A DNA stretch of 61,397 nt from Verrucomicrobiota bacterium (GTDB lineage Bacteria > Verrucomicrobiota > Verrucomicrobiia > Methylacidiphilales > UBA1321), in NCBI GenBank assembly GCA_013285645.1, contig JABDHJ010000008.1, positions 336 to 61,732 on the forward strand, read 5' to 3'. A program made the translations under genes and the position numbers. Below, piece by piece: positions 28,115 through 37,900 of this stretch (positions within the stretch are counted from its first letter, which is position 1; each line of letters opens with the position of its first letter). The notes under the pieces are model-generated. The model did not search any database. It saw nothing but the letters and a program-made list of their open reading frames with translations, and was not told the DNA's origin.

Positions 28115-28930
28115 TTATCCCTCGTGCGGAAACACATGCGCCTCGCTCAGGGAATTGATTCCCCAGAATGTCAGCAGGATGAAAACGTAACCGGCGACTG
28201 AAAGCAGCGCCGTCTTCTTGTGGCTCAACCGTCCCAACGCCAGCACCACCACCAATGTGGCATAAAGGCCCCAGACCACAGCCGACCAAGTGATCTTCAC
28301 CCAATCCTGCGACGACTGGTGCGGGATGAAAAAACCCAATATCACACCCGCCGAGAAAATGAAAAAGCCCCAGACCAACACCCGCTGCTGCACCAGTTCA
28401 AGCCGCCCCACATTCGGAAGCGAGTAGAACCAGGAAGTCAACGCGTGCTGCTTCAGTTGTCTTTCCTGAATGAGATAGGCCATGCCCGCCAGTGCCGCAA
28501 CGCCCAGCACGCCGAACCCCAGCAACGCCAGCGTCGCGTGGAGTTCCAGTTGCCAACCCAGATTCGGCATCGCGCTGGGCAGATCGATCTGTGATGCCGC
28601 CGCCAATGCGAAGAAATTAATCAGGAAAACAATCGGCGCGGTAAAAGCACCCAGAATCGACATCCGATATGCCGGGCCCACGACCAAATAGGTCAACACA
28701 AGCGACCACGAAAAAAAAGCCAGCGTCTCAAATAGATTCGTGATCGGGCAATGCTGGATGGCCGCGCCCCGCTGCTCCAAAAAGAGCGTGTGAAACGCAA
28801 AAGCCGTCCCGATAAGGAGAACGGTCCAAAAATTGGACAGCGAGCGCTTCGATCCCAAGGCATAAAGTCCCCACCCTGCGCTGGCAAGGTAGCCGAGCGT
28901 CGCCAGAAAAAGCCAGAGTCGGTCGTGCAT
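28115..28930 (-). CDS. CcsA/HemX-like cytochrome c assembly membrane protein
   Basis: ATG at 28930 (MHDRLWLFLATLGYL) gives 271 residues with about eight membrane helices. The region HCPITNLFETLAFFSW and a later His in QLELHATLALLGFG fit the heme-handling family that includes CcsA, ResC, CcmC and HemX. It is the first gene of the heme operon, only 3 bases before hemA, which resembles the hemX-hemA pairing of Firmicutes where HemX lowers HemA levels. Either role (cytochrome c maturation or HemA control) is possible. The usual WWD signature is not clearly present. Confidence 0.85.
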   Translation of the reverse strand: MHDRLWLFLATLGYLASAGWGLYALGSKRSLSNFWTVLLIGTAFAFHTLFLEQRGAAIQHCPITNLFETLAFFSWSLVLTYLVVGPAYRMSILGAFTAPIVFLINFFALAAASQIDLPSAMPNLGWQLELHATLALLGFGVLGVAALAGMAYLIQERQLKQHALTSWFYSLPNVGRLELVQQRVLVWGFFIFSAGVILGFFIPHQSSQDWVKITWSAVVWGLYATLVVVLALGRLSHKKTALLSVAGYVFILLTFWGINSLSEAHVFPHEG

Positions 28931-29126
28931 TTCAAAAAGGAGGCTCAAGATAATCTTAACATGCTTAAAGAGCAAGATTCCGCTCGCACCGGTGCATGCA
29001 TTTTGCATTCCTCTTGTTCAATTACGAGTCTATGCCTTTAAGACTCAGCCCAAATGATGGCAAAAAACGCCTATTTCGAGTAACGGGTGTCTGGAGATCA
29101 GACATTCTCAAGTCTTCTAAGAACAC

Positions 29127-29480
29127 CTAAAGCAGAACGTCGTTCTTCTCGTCGAGTCGCACGACGGTCGGTTTGTGCTTCGCGGCCACTTCCGCGGGGA
29201 CCTGCGAGAAACTCATGATCGTCAACCGATCGCCGATCTTTCCAAGATGCGCCGTGGCGCCGTTCAACTCTATCACCTTTGAACCGGCACGGCCATAGAT
29301 CATGTAGGTCTCGAACCGCTCACCGTTATTGATGTTGCCCACGAGAATCTTCTCGTAAGGCAGAAAGCCGGCCTTCTTGGCCAGGTCCTCCGCAACGGTG
29401 AGACTTCCCTCGTAGTGCAGACTCGCGCCGGTCACGGTGGCGCGGTGCAGCTTCGATTTAAGGAGGGTGTAAGAGGACAT
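29127..29480 (-). CDS. panD: Aspartate 1-decarboxylase proenzyme
   Basis: Makes beta-alanine for pantothenate and coenzyme A synthesis. ATG at 29480 gives 117 residues. The self-cleavage site is in LHYEGSLTV (Gly-Ser; the Ser becomes the pyruvoyl group), preceded by the expected KLHRATVTGA. GNINNGERFETYMI and NGATAHLGKIGDRL match the active-site Asn/Gly and later strands. No panB or panC is adjacent. Start of rpiB lies upstream on the same strand. Confidence 0.95.
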   Translation of the reverse strand: MSSYTLLKSKLHRATVTGASLHYEGSLTVAEDLAKKAGFLPYEKILVGNINNGERFETYMIYGRAGSKVIELNGATAHLGKIGDRLTIMSFSQVPAEVAAKHKPTVVRLDEKNDVLL

Positions 29481-29539
29481 CAAAAGAATTTACGGCTTAT
29501 CTTTAAATAGGGCAAGGTCGCGGCGAAACCGTCGTCTAG

Positions 29540-29968
29540 TTAGGACTCCATCTCCTTGATGCGCTCGATGTGGCGCCCGCCTTCAAATGCCGTATCGAGG
29601 AAAATTCGCACGCATTCCAGCGCGATGTACTCCGAAATCATCCGCCCACCGATGGCAATGACGTTGCAGTCATTATGCTTGCGGCCCAACTCGGCCGTCT
29701 GCGAATTCCAGACATAGGCGCAACGCACGCCCTTCACCTTGTTCGCCACCATCGCTTCGCCATTACCCGAACCGCCAAAGACAATCCCGCGCTCGCACTC
29801 GCCACTCGCCACCGCCTGCGCGGCTGGTCGGATATATTCGGGATAAGGCACCGGCTTCTCGCTGTCCGTGCCACAATCCTTCACCTCATGGCCCAGGAAA
29901 AGCAGCAACGCCTTCACCTTCTCTTTGTACAAGAAACCAGCGTGATCGGAACCCAGGGAAATTTTCAT
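29540..29968 (-). CDS. rpiB: Ribose 5-phosphate isomerase B, actinobacterial type
   Basis: Interconverts ribose 5-phosphate and ribulose 5-phosphate. ATG at 29968 (MKISLGSDHAGFLYKEKV) gives 142 residues. The phosphate/active region GSDHAGF and RKHND are present. The catalytic loop reads VFGGSGNGEAMVANK, where the E. coli enzyme has a Cys as general base (CGTG); Gly-Ser-Gly-Asn-Gly-Glu is the arrangement of the Mycobacterium RpiB, where Glu is the base. So the enzyme likely uses Glu. It is on the same strand as panD, 59 bases upstream of it. Confidence 0.93.
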   Translation of the reverse strand: MKISLGSDHAGFLYKEKVKALLLFLGHEVKDCGTDSEKPVPYPEYIRPAAQAVASGECERGIVFGGSGNGEAMVANKVKGVRCAYVWNSQTAELGRKHNDCNVIAIGGRMISEYIALECVRIFLDTAFEGGRHIERIKEMES

Positions 29969-30017
29969 GCGAAGAAGAGGATTCTTCAAGAGAGCGCCCC
30001 TGTCAATCCGCGGGAAG

Positions 30018-30066
30018 ATTTTTTGACGGAATTACGGGAGGCAGACGGAATTAACGGAATTTTACA
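30018..30066. repeat. GGAATTAACGG repeat upstream of ankyrin gene
   Basis: Two tandem motif copies (TTTTGACGGAATTACGG, then GACGGAATTAACGGAATTTT). An inverted copy lies at 30731-30764, so the pair brackets the ankyrin gene. Confidence 0.75.
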
Positions 30067-30149
30067 GAAGGAATGTGAGGCCCTACTCACGATCATCTAT
30101 TCGGACTTGATTTGCCACAACAATCTCCGCGAAGTAGCATTGTGCTGCA

Positions 30150-30698
30150 ATGAGCACACAAGAAGAGTTCATGGGTGTCGTTTTTACTGGAGATGTCGCC
30201 CGCGCTCGCGAACTCCTAAACGCAGGCGCTAAAATCGGAGAAGATGAGGTTCTTCATAGCGCAGCTCAATCCGGTAATCTCCAAATGCTGGAGCTACTAT
30301 TAGAATCAGGTGGAATTGAATTTATCGATCAATTTGATTCTTTGTCATTCACTCCGCTTACTTACGCAGCAAGAGAAGGGCATGTTGCTGTCGTAAAGCG
30401 CTTACTTCAAGCTGGAGCCAATGTAAATGCCGTAGACACTCAGCGCATCGGAAATAGCACGCTTCGCGAAGTCGTTGGAGACGGCAATCTTGAGATTATT
30501 CAAATTCTCCTCGATGCAGGAGCCGATCCTCACTTGCCAGGTTGGATGCAAGCGACCGCGATCGACATAGCAAAAAGCCAATGGGGCAACTCTGAATCCT
30601 CGCACGGACGCAAAGTTCTTGATTTGCTCAATTCTAGACAAATCCAAGCCGATAAAATTCTTGCTCGCGCGAAGGCCCGTAAATCCGGAAAGAAGTAG
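30150..30698 (+). CDS. Ankyrin-repeat protein
   Basis: A 182-residue soluble protein of about four ankyrin repeats: VARARELLNAGAKI, VLHSAAQSGNLQMLELLLES, TPLTYAAREGHVAVVKRLLQ and GDGNLEIIQILLDAGADP. The C-terminal tail is Lys-rich (AKARKSGKK). Ankyrin repeats mediate protein binding; the target is unknown. By eye the gene is AT-richer than its neighbours and is bracketed by inverted copies of the dispersed repeat, which hints at acquisition as a small cassette. ATG start (MSTQEEFMG). Confidence 0.85.
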   Translation: MSTQEEFMGVVFTGDVARARELLNAGAKIGEDEVLHSAAQSGNLQMLELLLESGGIEFIDQFDSLSFTPLTYAAREGHVAVVKRLLQAGANVNAVDTQRIGNSTLREVVGDGNLEIIQILLDAGADPHLPGWMQATAIDIAKSQWGNSESSHGRKVLDLLNSRQIQADKILARAKARKSGKK

Positions 30699-30728
30699 TA
30701 CAGTCCTCCTGCATTCAACTCCTTTGAC

Positions 30729-30765
30729 AGAAATTCCGTAATTCCGTTAATTCCGTCAAAAATTC
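30729..30765. repeat. Inverted GGAATTAACGG repeat upstream of mutL
   Basis: The sequence AATTCCGTTAATTCCGTCAA is the reverse complement of the 30018-30066 repeat core, and GGTTAATTTGG/GGTAATTTGG variants follow up to about 30806. It occupies the region directly upstream of mutL. Confidence 0.75.
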
Positions 30766-30818
30766 CCCGCCTTCCATTTGGTTAATTTGGTAAATCTGGT
30801 AATTTGGTCGCTTCCCCG

Positions 30819-32738
30819 ATGAACCGCATCCACCTCCTCCCCGAGCAAGTCGCCAACCAAATCGCGGCGGGCGAGGTCATCGAACGCCCCGCATCGGTGC
30901 TCAAGGAACTCCTCGAAAATTCCCTCGATGCCGGCGCAACCCAAGTCGATATCCAGATCGGCGCGGGCGGACGCAGCCTCGTCTCCGTCACCGACAACGG
31001 CTGGGGTATGAGCAAGGACGACGCCCTCCTCTGCCTCGAGCGCCACGCCACCAGCAAGCTCCGCGACAGCGACGACCTCGATCGCATCGTCTCCTACGGT
31101 TTTCGCGGCGAGGCCATTCCCAGCATCGCCTCCGTCTCCAAGTTCCGCCTTCGCACCCGCGAACCGGACGCGCTCGCCGGAACCGAAATCATCATCGATG
31201 GCGGCAAGCTCCGCGACGTCCATGAAGTCGGTCTCGCACCCGGCACGCAGATCGAAGTCCGCTCGCTCTTTTTCAATCTCCCCGCCCGCCGCAAATTTCT
31301 CCGCACCGAACCGACCGAATCGGCGCACATCCGGCACGTCACGCTCCTCGCGGGACTCGCCCGACCCGATGTCGGCTTCACCCTCACGATGGACGACCAA
31401 CCCGCGCAACGCTGGATGCCCGGCGAAGATTTGCGCCAGCGCCTCATCTCGATCTTCGGAGCGGAGTGGATCGAAAACACCGTGCCCATCGAAGCCACCA
31501 GCGGCGAGTTGAAGCTGCGCGGTTTCATCGGCAAGCCGGGCATCAGCCGCGCCGGACGCCACGAGGAACTCTTCTTCATCAACCAACGTCCCGTGGAAAA
31601 TCGCACGCTCCATTTCGGACTGCTTGAGGGTTACCACAATTCTCTCATGAAGGGCCGCTATCCCGTCGCGATTCTCTTTCTCGAAATGGATCCCTCCGGC
31701 GTCGATGTCAACATCCACCCCGCCAAGCGCGAGGTCCGTTTTCACGACGACTTCACCATCCGCCACTTCGTCGTCAGCGCCGTGCAGGAGGCGCTCGGAA
31801 GTTTCGTTGGCGCACCCGCTGCGAAGTTTACCTTCGATGAACCTCCCACTAATGTAGCGGCGGTCTATGACCGTCGGTCGAATCCGCCTTCCTCCGAGGT
31901 AGCCGTCGACCTCCGGGCGACGGTGCCCCCCGAACCCGCGCTCGGAGATCGCGGGCTACCCTCCGATTCACCTTCCGTGGTAGCCGCCGATGTCCCATCG
32001 GCGGACATCCCCGCAAAAATCACCGACGCTCATAGACCGCCGCTACACTTGGAGAAGGAACCCGAACCCGCCGCCCTCCAACCCACCCTAGCTCTCCCCG
32101 TCGATTCCCTCTCGCAAAAATCAACGCCGCGCCCCGAGCCCTTCATCACCAACCGCCTCGGCCTCCGCATCATCGGCTGCGTCGGTCTTCTCTACATCGT
32201 TGCGGAAAGCCCCGAGGGCATGGTTCTCATCGATCAGCACGCCGCGCACGAACGCGTCCTCTTCGAGCAAATGCTCAAGCGCATGTCACTGCAGGACCCT
32301 GCCTCGCAGCAACTCCTCTTTCCCGTCACGCTCGAATTTCTCCCACGCGAGGCCGACTTCCTCCTCGCGCAACTCGAGCCGCTGCAACAGGCAGGCGTCG
32401 GCATCACCCGCTTCGGCCCCAGCACATTTCTCGTCGATGCGTTGCCCGCCATGGTCAAGCCGCGCGACGTCGCCGAGTTCATCCGCACCGTCATCGTCGA
32501 TCTCCAGCAGGAAGGTGGCGAGACGCGTAAGGGACGCCGCCTCAGCGAAGAAGTCGTCGCGAAAACTGTCTGCCGCCACGCCGTCAAAGCCAACGACGCC
32601 CTCAAGCCCGCCGAGTGGGACCACCTCATCCACGATCTCCTCGCCTGTGATTTGCCTTATACCTGTCCCCACGGCCGCCCCACCATGATTCAGCTTTCGC
32701 TCGCGGAACTGGAAAAGAAATTTGGGAGGAGCCAATAA
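30819..32738 (+). CDS. mutL: DNA mismatch repair protein MutL
   Basis: Couples MutS mismatch recognition to strand incision. ATG at 30819 (MNRIHLLPEQVANQIAAGEV) gives 639 residues. The GHKL ATPase motifs are ELLENSLDAGAT, DNGWGMSKDD and YGFRGEAIPSIASV. The C-terminal dimerisation domain begins near residue 435 (LGLRIIGCVGLLYIVAES, LIDQHAAHERVLFEQ) and ends with CPHGRPTMIQLS. The QHAAHERV motif is normal for MutL. The linker at about residues 345-411 is encoded by an inserted palindromic repeat element that keeps the frame open. MutS is not in this window. Confidence 0.96.
   Translation: MNRIHLLPEQVANQIAAGEVIERPASVLKELLENSLDAGATQVDIQIGAGGRSLVSVTDNGWGMSKDDALLCLERHATSKLRDSDDLDRIVSYGFRGEAIPSIASVSKFRLRTREPDALAGTEIIIDGGKLRDVHEVGLAPGTQIEVRSLFFNLPARRKFLRTEPTESAHIRHVTLLAGLARPDVGFTLTMDDQPAQRWMPGEDLRQRLISIFGAEWIENTVPIEATSGELKLRGFIGKPGISRAGRHEELFFINQRPVENRTLHFGLLEGYHNSLMKGRYPVAILFLEMDPSGVDVNIHPAKREVRFHDDFTIRHFVVSAVQEALGSFVGAPAAKFTFDEPPTNVAAVYDRRSNPPSSEVAVDLRATVPPEPALGDRGLPSDSPSVVAADVPSADIPAKITDAHRPPLHLEKEPEPAALQPTLALPVDSLSQKSTPRPEPFITNRLGLRIIGCVGLLYIVAESPEGMVLIDQHAAHERVLFEQMLKRMSLQDPASQQLLFPVTLEFLPREADFLLAQLEPLQQAGVGITRFGPSTFLVDALPAMVKPRDVAEFIRTVIVDLQQEGGETRKGRRLSEEVVAKTVCRHAVKANDALKPAEWDHLIHDLLACDLPYTCPHGRPTMIQLSLAELEKKFGRSQ
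31851..32050. repeat. In-frame palindromic element inside mutL
   Basis: The left end (AATGTAGCGGCGGTCTATGA, 31851-31870) and the right end (32031-32050) are inverted copies of each other. Inside are the GAGGTAGCCGTCGACCTCC unit also found at 32813 and a GCCGCCGATG/CATCGGCGG hairpin. The left end recurs at 38024 after nrdJ. The element is translated as a Pro/Asp/Arg-rich stretch (NVAAVYDRRS, SEVAVDLRATV) in the MutL linker, so the host protein tolerates it. Confidence 0.88.
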
Positions 32739-32739
32739 T

Positions 32740-32967
32740 TAGCCACAAAAGAACGCAGAGAGCACAAAGAACAGAGTAAAGAACCCCGGAGCAAGCTCCG
32801 AGGCATTTCAGAGGTAGCCGTCGACCTCCGGGCGACGGTCGGAGAGCGGATCCGCGCTCGGAGATCGCGGGCTACCCTAAAGCCGAAGCAAGCTTCGAGG
32901 AATTAGACCCAAGAGATTAAGATTTCTCCCTTCAGCCCTTTGTGTTCTCTGCGTTCTTTTGTGGCTA
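32740..32967. repeat. MITE-like element with 30-bp terminal inverted repeats
   Basis: Left arm 32740-32769 (TAGCCACAAAAGAACGCAGA...) and right arm 32938-32967 are reverse complements with one mismatch. Nested inside (about 32811-32876) is the GAGGTAGCCGTCGACCTCC palindromic unit, an element within an element. It fills the gap between the convergent mutL and FHA genes. Confidence 0.9.
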
Positions 32968-32974
32968 AAAACTC

Positions 32975-33625
32975 CTACGTCTTCTCCCGATGCAGCATCA
33001 GCACATAAGTGCCCAGGCTCAACCGGTCACCAACATTGATGTAACCTTCCGTCATCGGAATCCCATTCACGAAAGTTCCATTCGTCGATTCAAGATCGCG
33101 CACCAATAGGCCCCGCTCCGTCACCTGCAGTAGACAATGCTTGCGCGAAACCTGGTCGCTCTCGACATAGACGTCGCAGGTTCCCTCGCGCCCCACCACA
33201 TTCGTCGCTTTCTTCACTTTTAATTTAAACGTCGGCGACTCCTCCGGAATAAAGAAATAGATCCCTCCCTCGGTCTTCTTCTGCGTCCGGTCCGGCGCCA
33301 TCGGCATCCGTATCGTCTTGCCGAAGCGCGAGTCCCGGCTCGTCGCGTGGTTGTGAAGATATTCCTGCATGTCTAGGTCGAGAGTTTTCTTCGGCGATTC
33401 CGCACCCGGCATCCACCCGTAGGAAGCCCCCTTCATCTGGAAGACATGCTCCACCAGCGCCTCGCCTTCCTGCTTCTCACCCGTTGCGCCAACCACGGTC
33501 CCATTCTGCACAAAAAGATGAACCGCCTCCTGCGCGTTATAGACCATCAAGCAGCCCTTCTCCCGGGTCTGCGCCAATCGGCTAAAGGCCTCGGTAAACG
33601 AGGGCATCATTTGGTAAAAACTCAT
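32975..33625 (-). CDS. DUF4388-like and FHA-domain protein
   Basis: A 216-residue cytosolic protein. The N-terminal half (about 1-75) resembles the DUF4388/PATAN fold: EKGCLMVYNAQEAVHLFVQNGTV, GEALVEHVFQMKG. The C-terminal half is an FHA domain: NVVGREGTCDVYVES, the phosphothreonine-binding VSRKHCLL, and LESTNGTFVNG, all canonical, so pThr-peptide binding is expected. It is a plausible reader for a Ser/Thr kinase such as the one at 13.1-14.4 kb, but no direct link is seen. ATG start. Confidence 0.85.
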   Translation of the reverse strand: MSFYQMMPSFTEAFSRLAQTREKGCLMVYNAQEAVHLFVQNGTVVGATGEKQEGEALVEHVFQMKGASYGWMPGAESPKKTLDLDMQEYLHNHATSRDSRFGKTIRMPMAPDRTQKKTEGGIYFFIPEESPTFKLKVKKATNVVGREGTCDVYVESDQVSRKHCLLQVTERGLLVRDLESTNGTFVNGIPMTEGYINVGDRLSLGTYVLMLHREKT

Positions 33626-33703
33626 CTGAATTAATTCTTCTGAAATCTATTATATGTTGATGACTATGGTCCGAAAAGGACTATTTCCTGGAGGCCTTGG
33701 AAA

Positions 33704-34567
33704 TTGCCCACGAAACCAATTTATGTTTCTTTCGACTTAACTATGCTCTCTCTGGCCTCGATTCCTCCCCAGGAAATGGGATCGCCCAATCCAGGCAAAC
33801 GTGTGTCGGTTACCGAGCCTGAATATGCGGGAACGGATGTTCACCATTCCCTTTATCTCCCGGTCAACTTCGGCGAACGGAGCAGGCATCCGCTAATCGT
33901 TGAGTTCACCGGCAACCACTCCCCCCCGAGCGGCAGCACCGGTCTCATCGAGGACGCGCATCTCGGATTTTCACTGACACTCGGCCGCGATTTTATCTGG
34001 GTCGTGCTCCCCTTTATTGCCACGGACCATCGCCACAACGAGCGCAAGTGGATGGGTGATGAGAATGCCACCATGGCCTATGCCAAAACCTGCATCCCGC
34101 GCATCATCGAAAAATATCACGGCGATCCTGAGCACGTCATTCTCTGCGGATTTTCGCGCGGCGCCATCGCAGCGGGCTACATCGGTCTCCACGACGATGA
34201 GATTGCGAAATTCTGGTCGGCTTTCTTTACTGTCGATCATTTCGACGGCGTGCGCGAATGGGATACCCGCTGGGGAAAACCGCTTGAGAAATATCGCGCG
34301 GAGGCCATCGTCCGACTGCGCCGTGTGCAGGGTCGTCCCTGGTGGGTCAGCCAGGAATTTTCCACGGACGATATCTCGGCCTTTCTCAAAGAAGCCGGAC
34401 TTTTCGGTGACAACTACACGCTTGATGCCGTGCCGATGAACCAACTCTTCCCCACCATTCCCAACGATTATTTCATCGCCACCCACACCGATCTTTGGCC
34501 ACTCTTCGATCACGCCCACAGCCAACGTGCCCGCGAATGGATTTATCGGCAGGGCGGCATTATTTAA
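33704..34567 (+). CDS. Alpha/beta-hydrolase-like protein
   Basis: A TTG at 33704 preceded 9 bases earlier by GGAGG is the best-supported start (287 residues); the first in-frame ATG is at 33743 (274 residues) with no ribosome-binding site. The segment VILCGFSRGAIAAGYIGLH contains the G-x-S-x-G nucleophile elbow (Ser about residue 150), after LIVEFTGNHSP and a FIWVVLPFI strand. A late His (FDHAHSQRAREWI) could complete a triad. No secretion signal is seen. Probable esterase or peptidase-like hydrolase of unknown substrate. Confidence 0.7.
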   Translation: MPTKPIYVSFDLTMLSLASIPPQEMGSPNPGKRVSVTEPEYAGTDVHHSLYLPVNFGERSRHPLIVEFTGNHSPPSGSTGLIEDAHLGFSLTLGRDFIWVVLPFIATDHRHNERKWMGDENATMAYAKTCIPRIIEKYHGDPEHVILCGFSRGAIAAGYIGLHDDEIAKFWSAFFTVDHFDGVREWDTRWGKPLEKYRAEAIVRLRRVQGRPWWVSQEFSTDDISAFLKEAGLFGDNYTLDAVPMNQLFPTIPNDYFIATHTDLWPLFDHAHSQRAREWIYRQGGII

Positions 34568-34578
34568 CCCGTTTTCCC

Positions 34579-34677
34579 CCTCGTTCCCAAACTCCATTTG
34601 GGAACGCACTTGCTGAGGCCGTTCCCAGCGTCATGGCACCTATCACAGTCGGCGCGAAACAGAGTTTGAGAACAAGG
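34579..34677. repeat. CTCGTTCCCAAACTCCATTT element, degenerate copy
   Basis: The left end matches the terminal repeat of the complete element at 44659-44799; the right end (AGAGTTTGAGAACAAGG) is a decayed inverted version. Between it and nrdJ (34678-34948) I see only AT-rich sequence and a small CTACC/GGTAG hairpin at about 34877-34892, and no recognisable riboswitch. Confidence 0.7.
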
Positions 34678-34948
34678 AACTCGACAAGCACATCGCCTCA
34701 TTTTCACCGCACTTTGTGCTTGCACGTTATTATACATAGGTATATCTTACCTCTCATGTCCTCTGAGAGAAATTTATCTCCTTCATATTGCCATATTTGC
34801 ATTCAAATTGCTTCGCTGTAATCATTTTTCATTGACCTAAGAAACCACAATCAGTAGTAGTAGGCCTCGCGACGTGCTACCTTATACGGTAGAGATCGGC
34901 TGCCGGATAGCCGTCGTAATCCAAGCCATCCCTCGCTCCCTCCGCCCT

Positions 34949-37900
34949 ATGAAAACGACCGCTTCTACCGCTAAAACTCGCAATAATCGCCATGACGCCG
35001 TTCCTTCCGAGACCCCTACAGGTAGTGGTGCCCGCTCCACGACGGCCGGAGTGCATGCCGCCGCCGTTGCCAAGGGGCAGGCGACCAAATCGAAGCAAAA
35101 GGGCGGCATGGTTTTCGAGCCCGTTTTCTCCAAGCCCGGCGTCCATCCCTACGACGAAATCGAATGGGAGAAGCGCACTGCCGAGATCACCGACGATTCC
35201 GGCAAGGCCATCTTCAAACAGGAAAATGTCGAAGTGCCCAAGAGCTGGAGCGTTCTTGCTACCAAGATCGCCGTCTCGAAATATTTTTACGGAGATATCG
35301 CCAACGGCACCGATCCCCACAAGAACGGTCGCGAAACTTCCATCCGCCAGCTTGTCCATCGCGTCACTCGCACCATCACCGATTGGGGCATTGCGGATGG
35401 CTACTTCAAATCTGCGGAGGACGCCGAAGTTTTCTATCGTGAATTGACCTGGCTCTGCGTCAATCAGCACGGCGCTTTCAACTCGCCCGTCTGGTTCAAC
35501 GTCGGCCTCTATCACCAGTACGGCGTCGGCAAGGACAGCGGCAAGGGCAACTTCTTCTTCAACCGCACCACCGGCAAGACCGAACGAGCGCCGACCCAGT
35601 ACGAGTATCCCCAAGGCAGCGCCTGCTTCATCCAGGCCGTCGAGGACAACATGGAATCGATCATGGATCTCGCGCGCTCCGAAGCCATGCTCTTCAAGTT
35701 TGGCTCGGGCACCGGTTCCGATCTCACCACCATCCGCTCCACCCGCGAAAAGATGAGCGGCGGCGGACGCCCCAGCGGTCCCCTCTCCTTCCTCAAGGTC
35801 TACGACCAAATAGCCAACGTCGTCAAAAGCGGCGGCAAGACCCGTCGCGCCGCCAAGATGAATACCCTCAAGGATTATCATCCTGACATCGAGGAATTCA
35901 TCATGGCCAAGCAGAAGGAAGAGCGCAAAGCCTGGGCGCTCATCGAGCAGGGTTACGATGGCTCGTACAACGGCGAGGCCTACGGCTCGATCATGTATCA
36001 GAACGAGAATCTTTCCGTCCGCGCCAGCGACGAATTCATGAACGCGGCGATCGAGGACAAGGATTTCTGGACCAAGACCGTCCGCGAGGGCAAACCGTGC
36101 GAGAAGAAACGCGCCAAGGAACTCCTCCGCAGCATCTCCGAGGGCACCTGGATATGCGGCGATCCCGGCATGCAATTCGACGACACGATCCACGGCTGGC
36201 ACACCTGCAAGGGCACTGATCGCCAGCACTCGACCAATCCCTGCTCCGAGTATCTCTTCCTCAACAACACGGCCTGCAATCTCGCCTCGCTCAACTTGAT
36301 GAAGTTCAAAAAGGCCGACGATTCCTTCGACGTCGAGCGCTTCCGCGCCGCCGTCCGCATCTACATCACCGCGCAGGAAATTCTCGTCGATAATGCGAGC
36401 TATCCCACGGCCCCGATCGCGGAAAACTCCCACATCTTCCGCACGCTCGGACTTGGATTCGCCAATCTCGGCTCGCTCATCATGAGCTACGGCAAGGGTT
36501 ACGATTCCAACGAAGGCCGCGGCCTCGCTGGCGCCATCACGTCGCTCATGACCGGTACCGCCTATGAAGTCAGCGCCGAGATTTCCTCGGCGACGGGTCC
36601 CTTCCCCGGCTACCGCAACTCCCGTTGCGCCGGTGTTGAGAAGCCCCTCGCGCCCGACAACGTCGCACCGATGCTCGAAGTCATCGAGCGTCACCTCAAG
36701 GCCTGCGAAGAGATCGATTCCACCGCGCCGACTTCCATTCGCGTCGCCGCCGTCAAGGCGTGGGAATCAGCGCTCGATCAAGGCCGCAAGCATGGCTACC
36801 GCAACGCACAGGTCACCGTCCTCGCGCCCACCGGCACGATCGGCTTCCTCATGGATTGCGACACCACCGGCATCGAGCCCGACATCGCCTTGGTGAAGTA
36901 CAAGCTCCTCGCGGGCGGCGGCATGCTCAAAATTGTCAACCAGACCGTCCCGGGTGCGCTCAAGCAAATGGGCTACAACCCGGCGCAGGTCACCGAGATC
37001 ATCGATTTCATCGACAAGAAGGACACCATCGAAGGCGCACCGCACCTCAAGGAAGAGCACGTCCACGTCTTCGATTGCGCGTTCAAACCCGCCAACGGCA
37101 CGCGCTCGCTTCACTACCGCGCCCACATCAAGATGATGGCCGCCGCCCAACCGTTCCTCTCCGGCGCGATCTCGAAGACGGTCAACCTGCCCAACTCGGC
37201 CACGGTCGAGGACATCATGCAGACCTACATCGAGTCGTGGAAACTCGGCCTCAAGGCCGTCGCCATCTATCGCGATGGCTCAAAGCGTTCCGCCCCGCTC
37301 AATGTCAAAAAGAACAAGGACATGGGCACGGTCGATACCACCGTCGCGCCAGTGGCTGCCCCCATCGCCGCAGCCAAGCCGATCCGTCGCCGCATGAGCG
37401 ATACGCGCGTCTCGGTCACGCACAAGTTCGACATCGCCGGTCACGAGGGATACCTCACCGTCGGTCTCTTCGACGACAAGCAGCCCGGCGAGCTCTTCAT
37501 CACGATGGCGAAGGAAGGCAGCACCATCGGCGGCCTCATGGACACCATCGGCACCCTCGTCTCGCTCGCGCTGCAGTACGGCGTGCCGGTCGAAGCCATG
37601 GTCAAGAAGTTCGCCCACACGCGCTTCGAGCCGAGCGGCTTCACCAAGAACCCCGACATCCGCAACGCCAAGTCGATTCCCGACTACATCTTCCGCTGGA
37701 TGGGCAACCAGTTCATCCAGGGTTACCTCGAGGCCAACAATCCCAATGCAAACCAGCAGGAATTGGCCATCAAGGAAATCAAGGAGATGGAAAAAAAAAG
37801 CCTGAATAAACCGGTCGCCGATTTGGCCGTGAATGAGGAGACCTCGCCCGTGGCCATCGCGCATCATCGCCGCACCACGATCGAAACCGACTCCAGCGAA

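Noticed and set aside
34678..34948. Cobalamin riboswitch or NrdR boxes upstream of nrdJ
   Set aside because: I could not find the conserved B12-box or paired NrdR motifs by eye.
34877..36694. 605-residue minus-strand frame opposite nrdJ
   Set aside because: Low-complexity antisense shadow of a clear class II ribonucleotide reductase.
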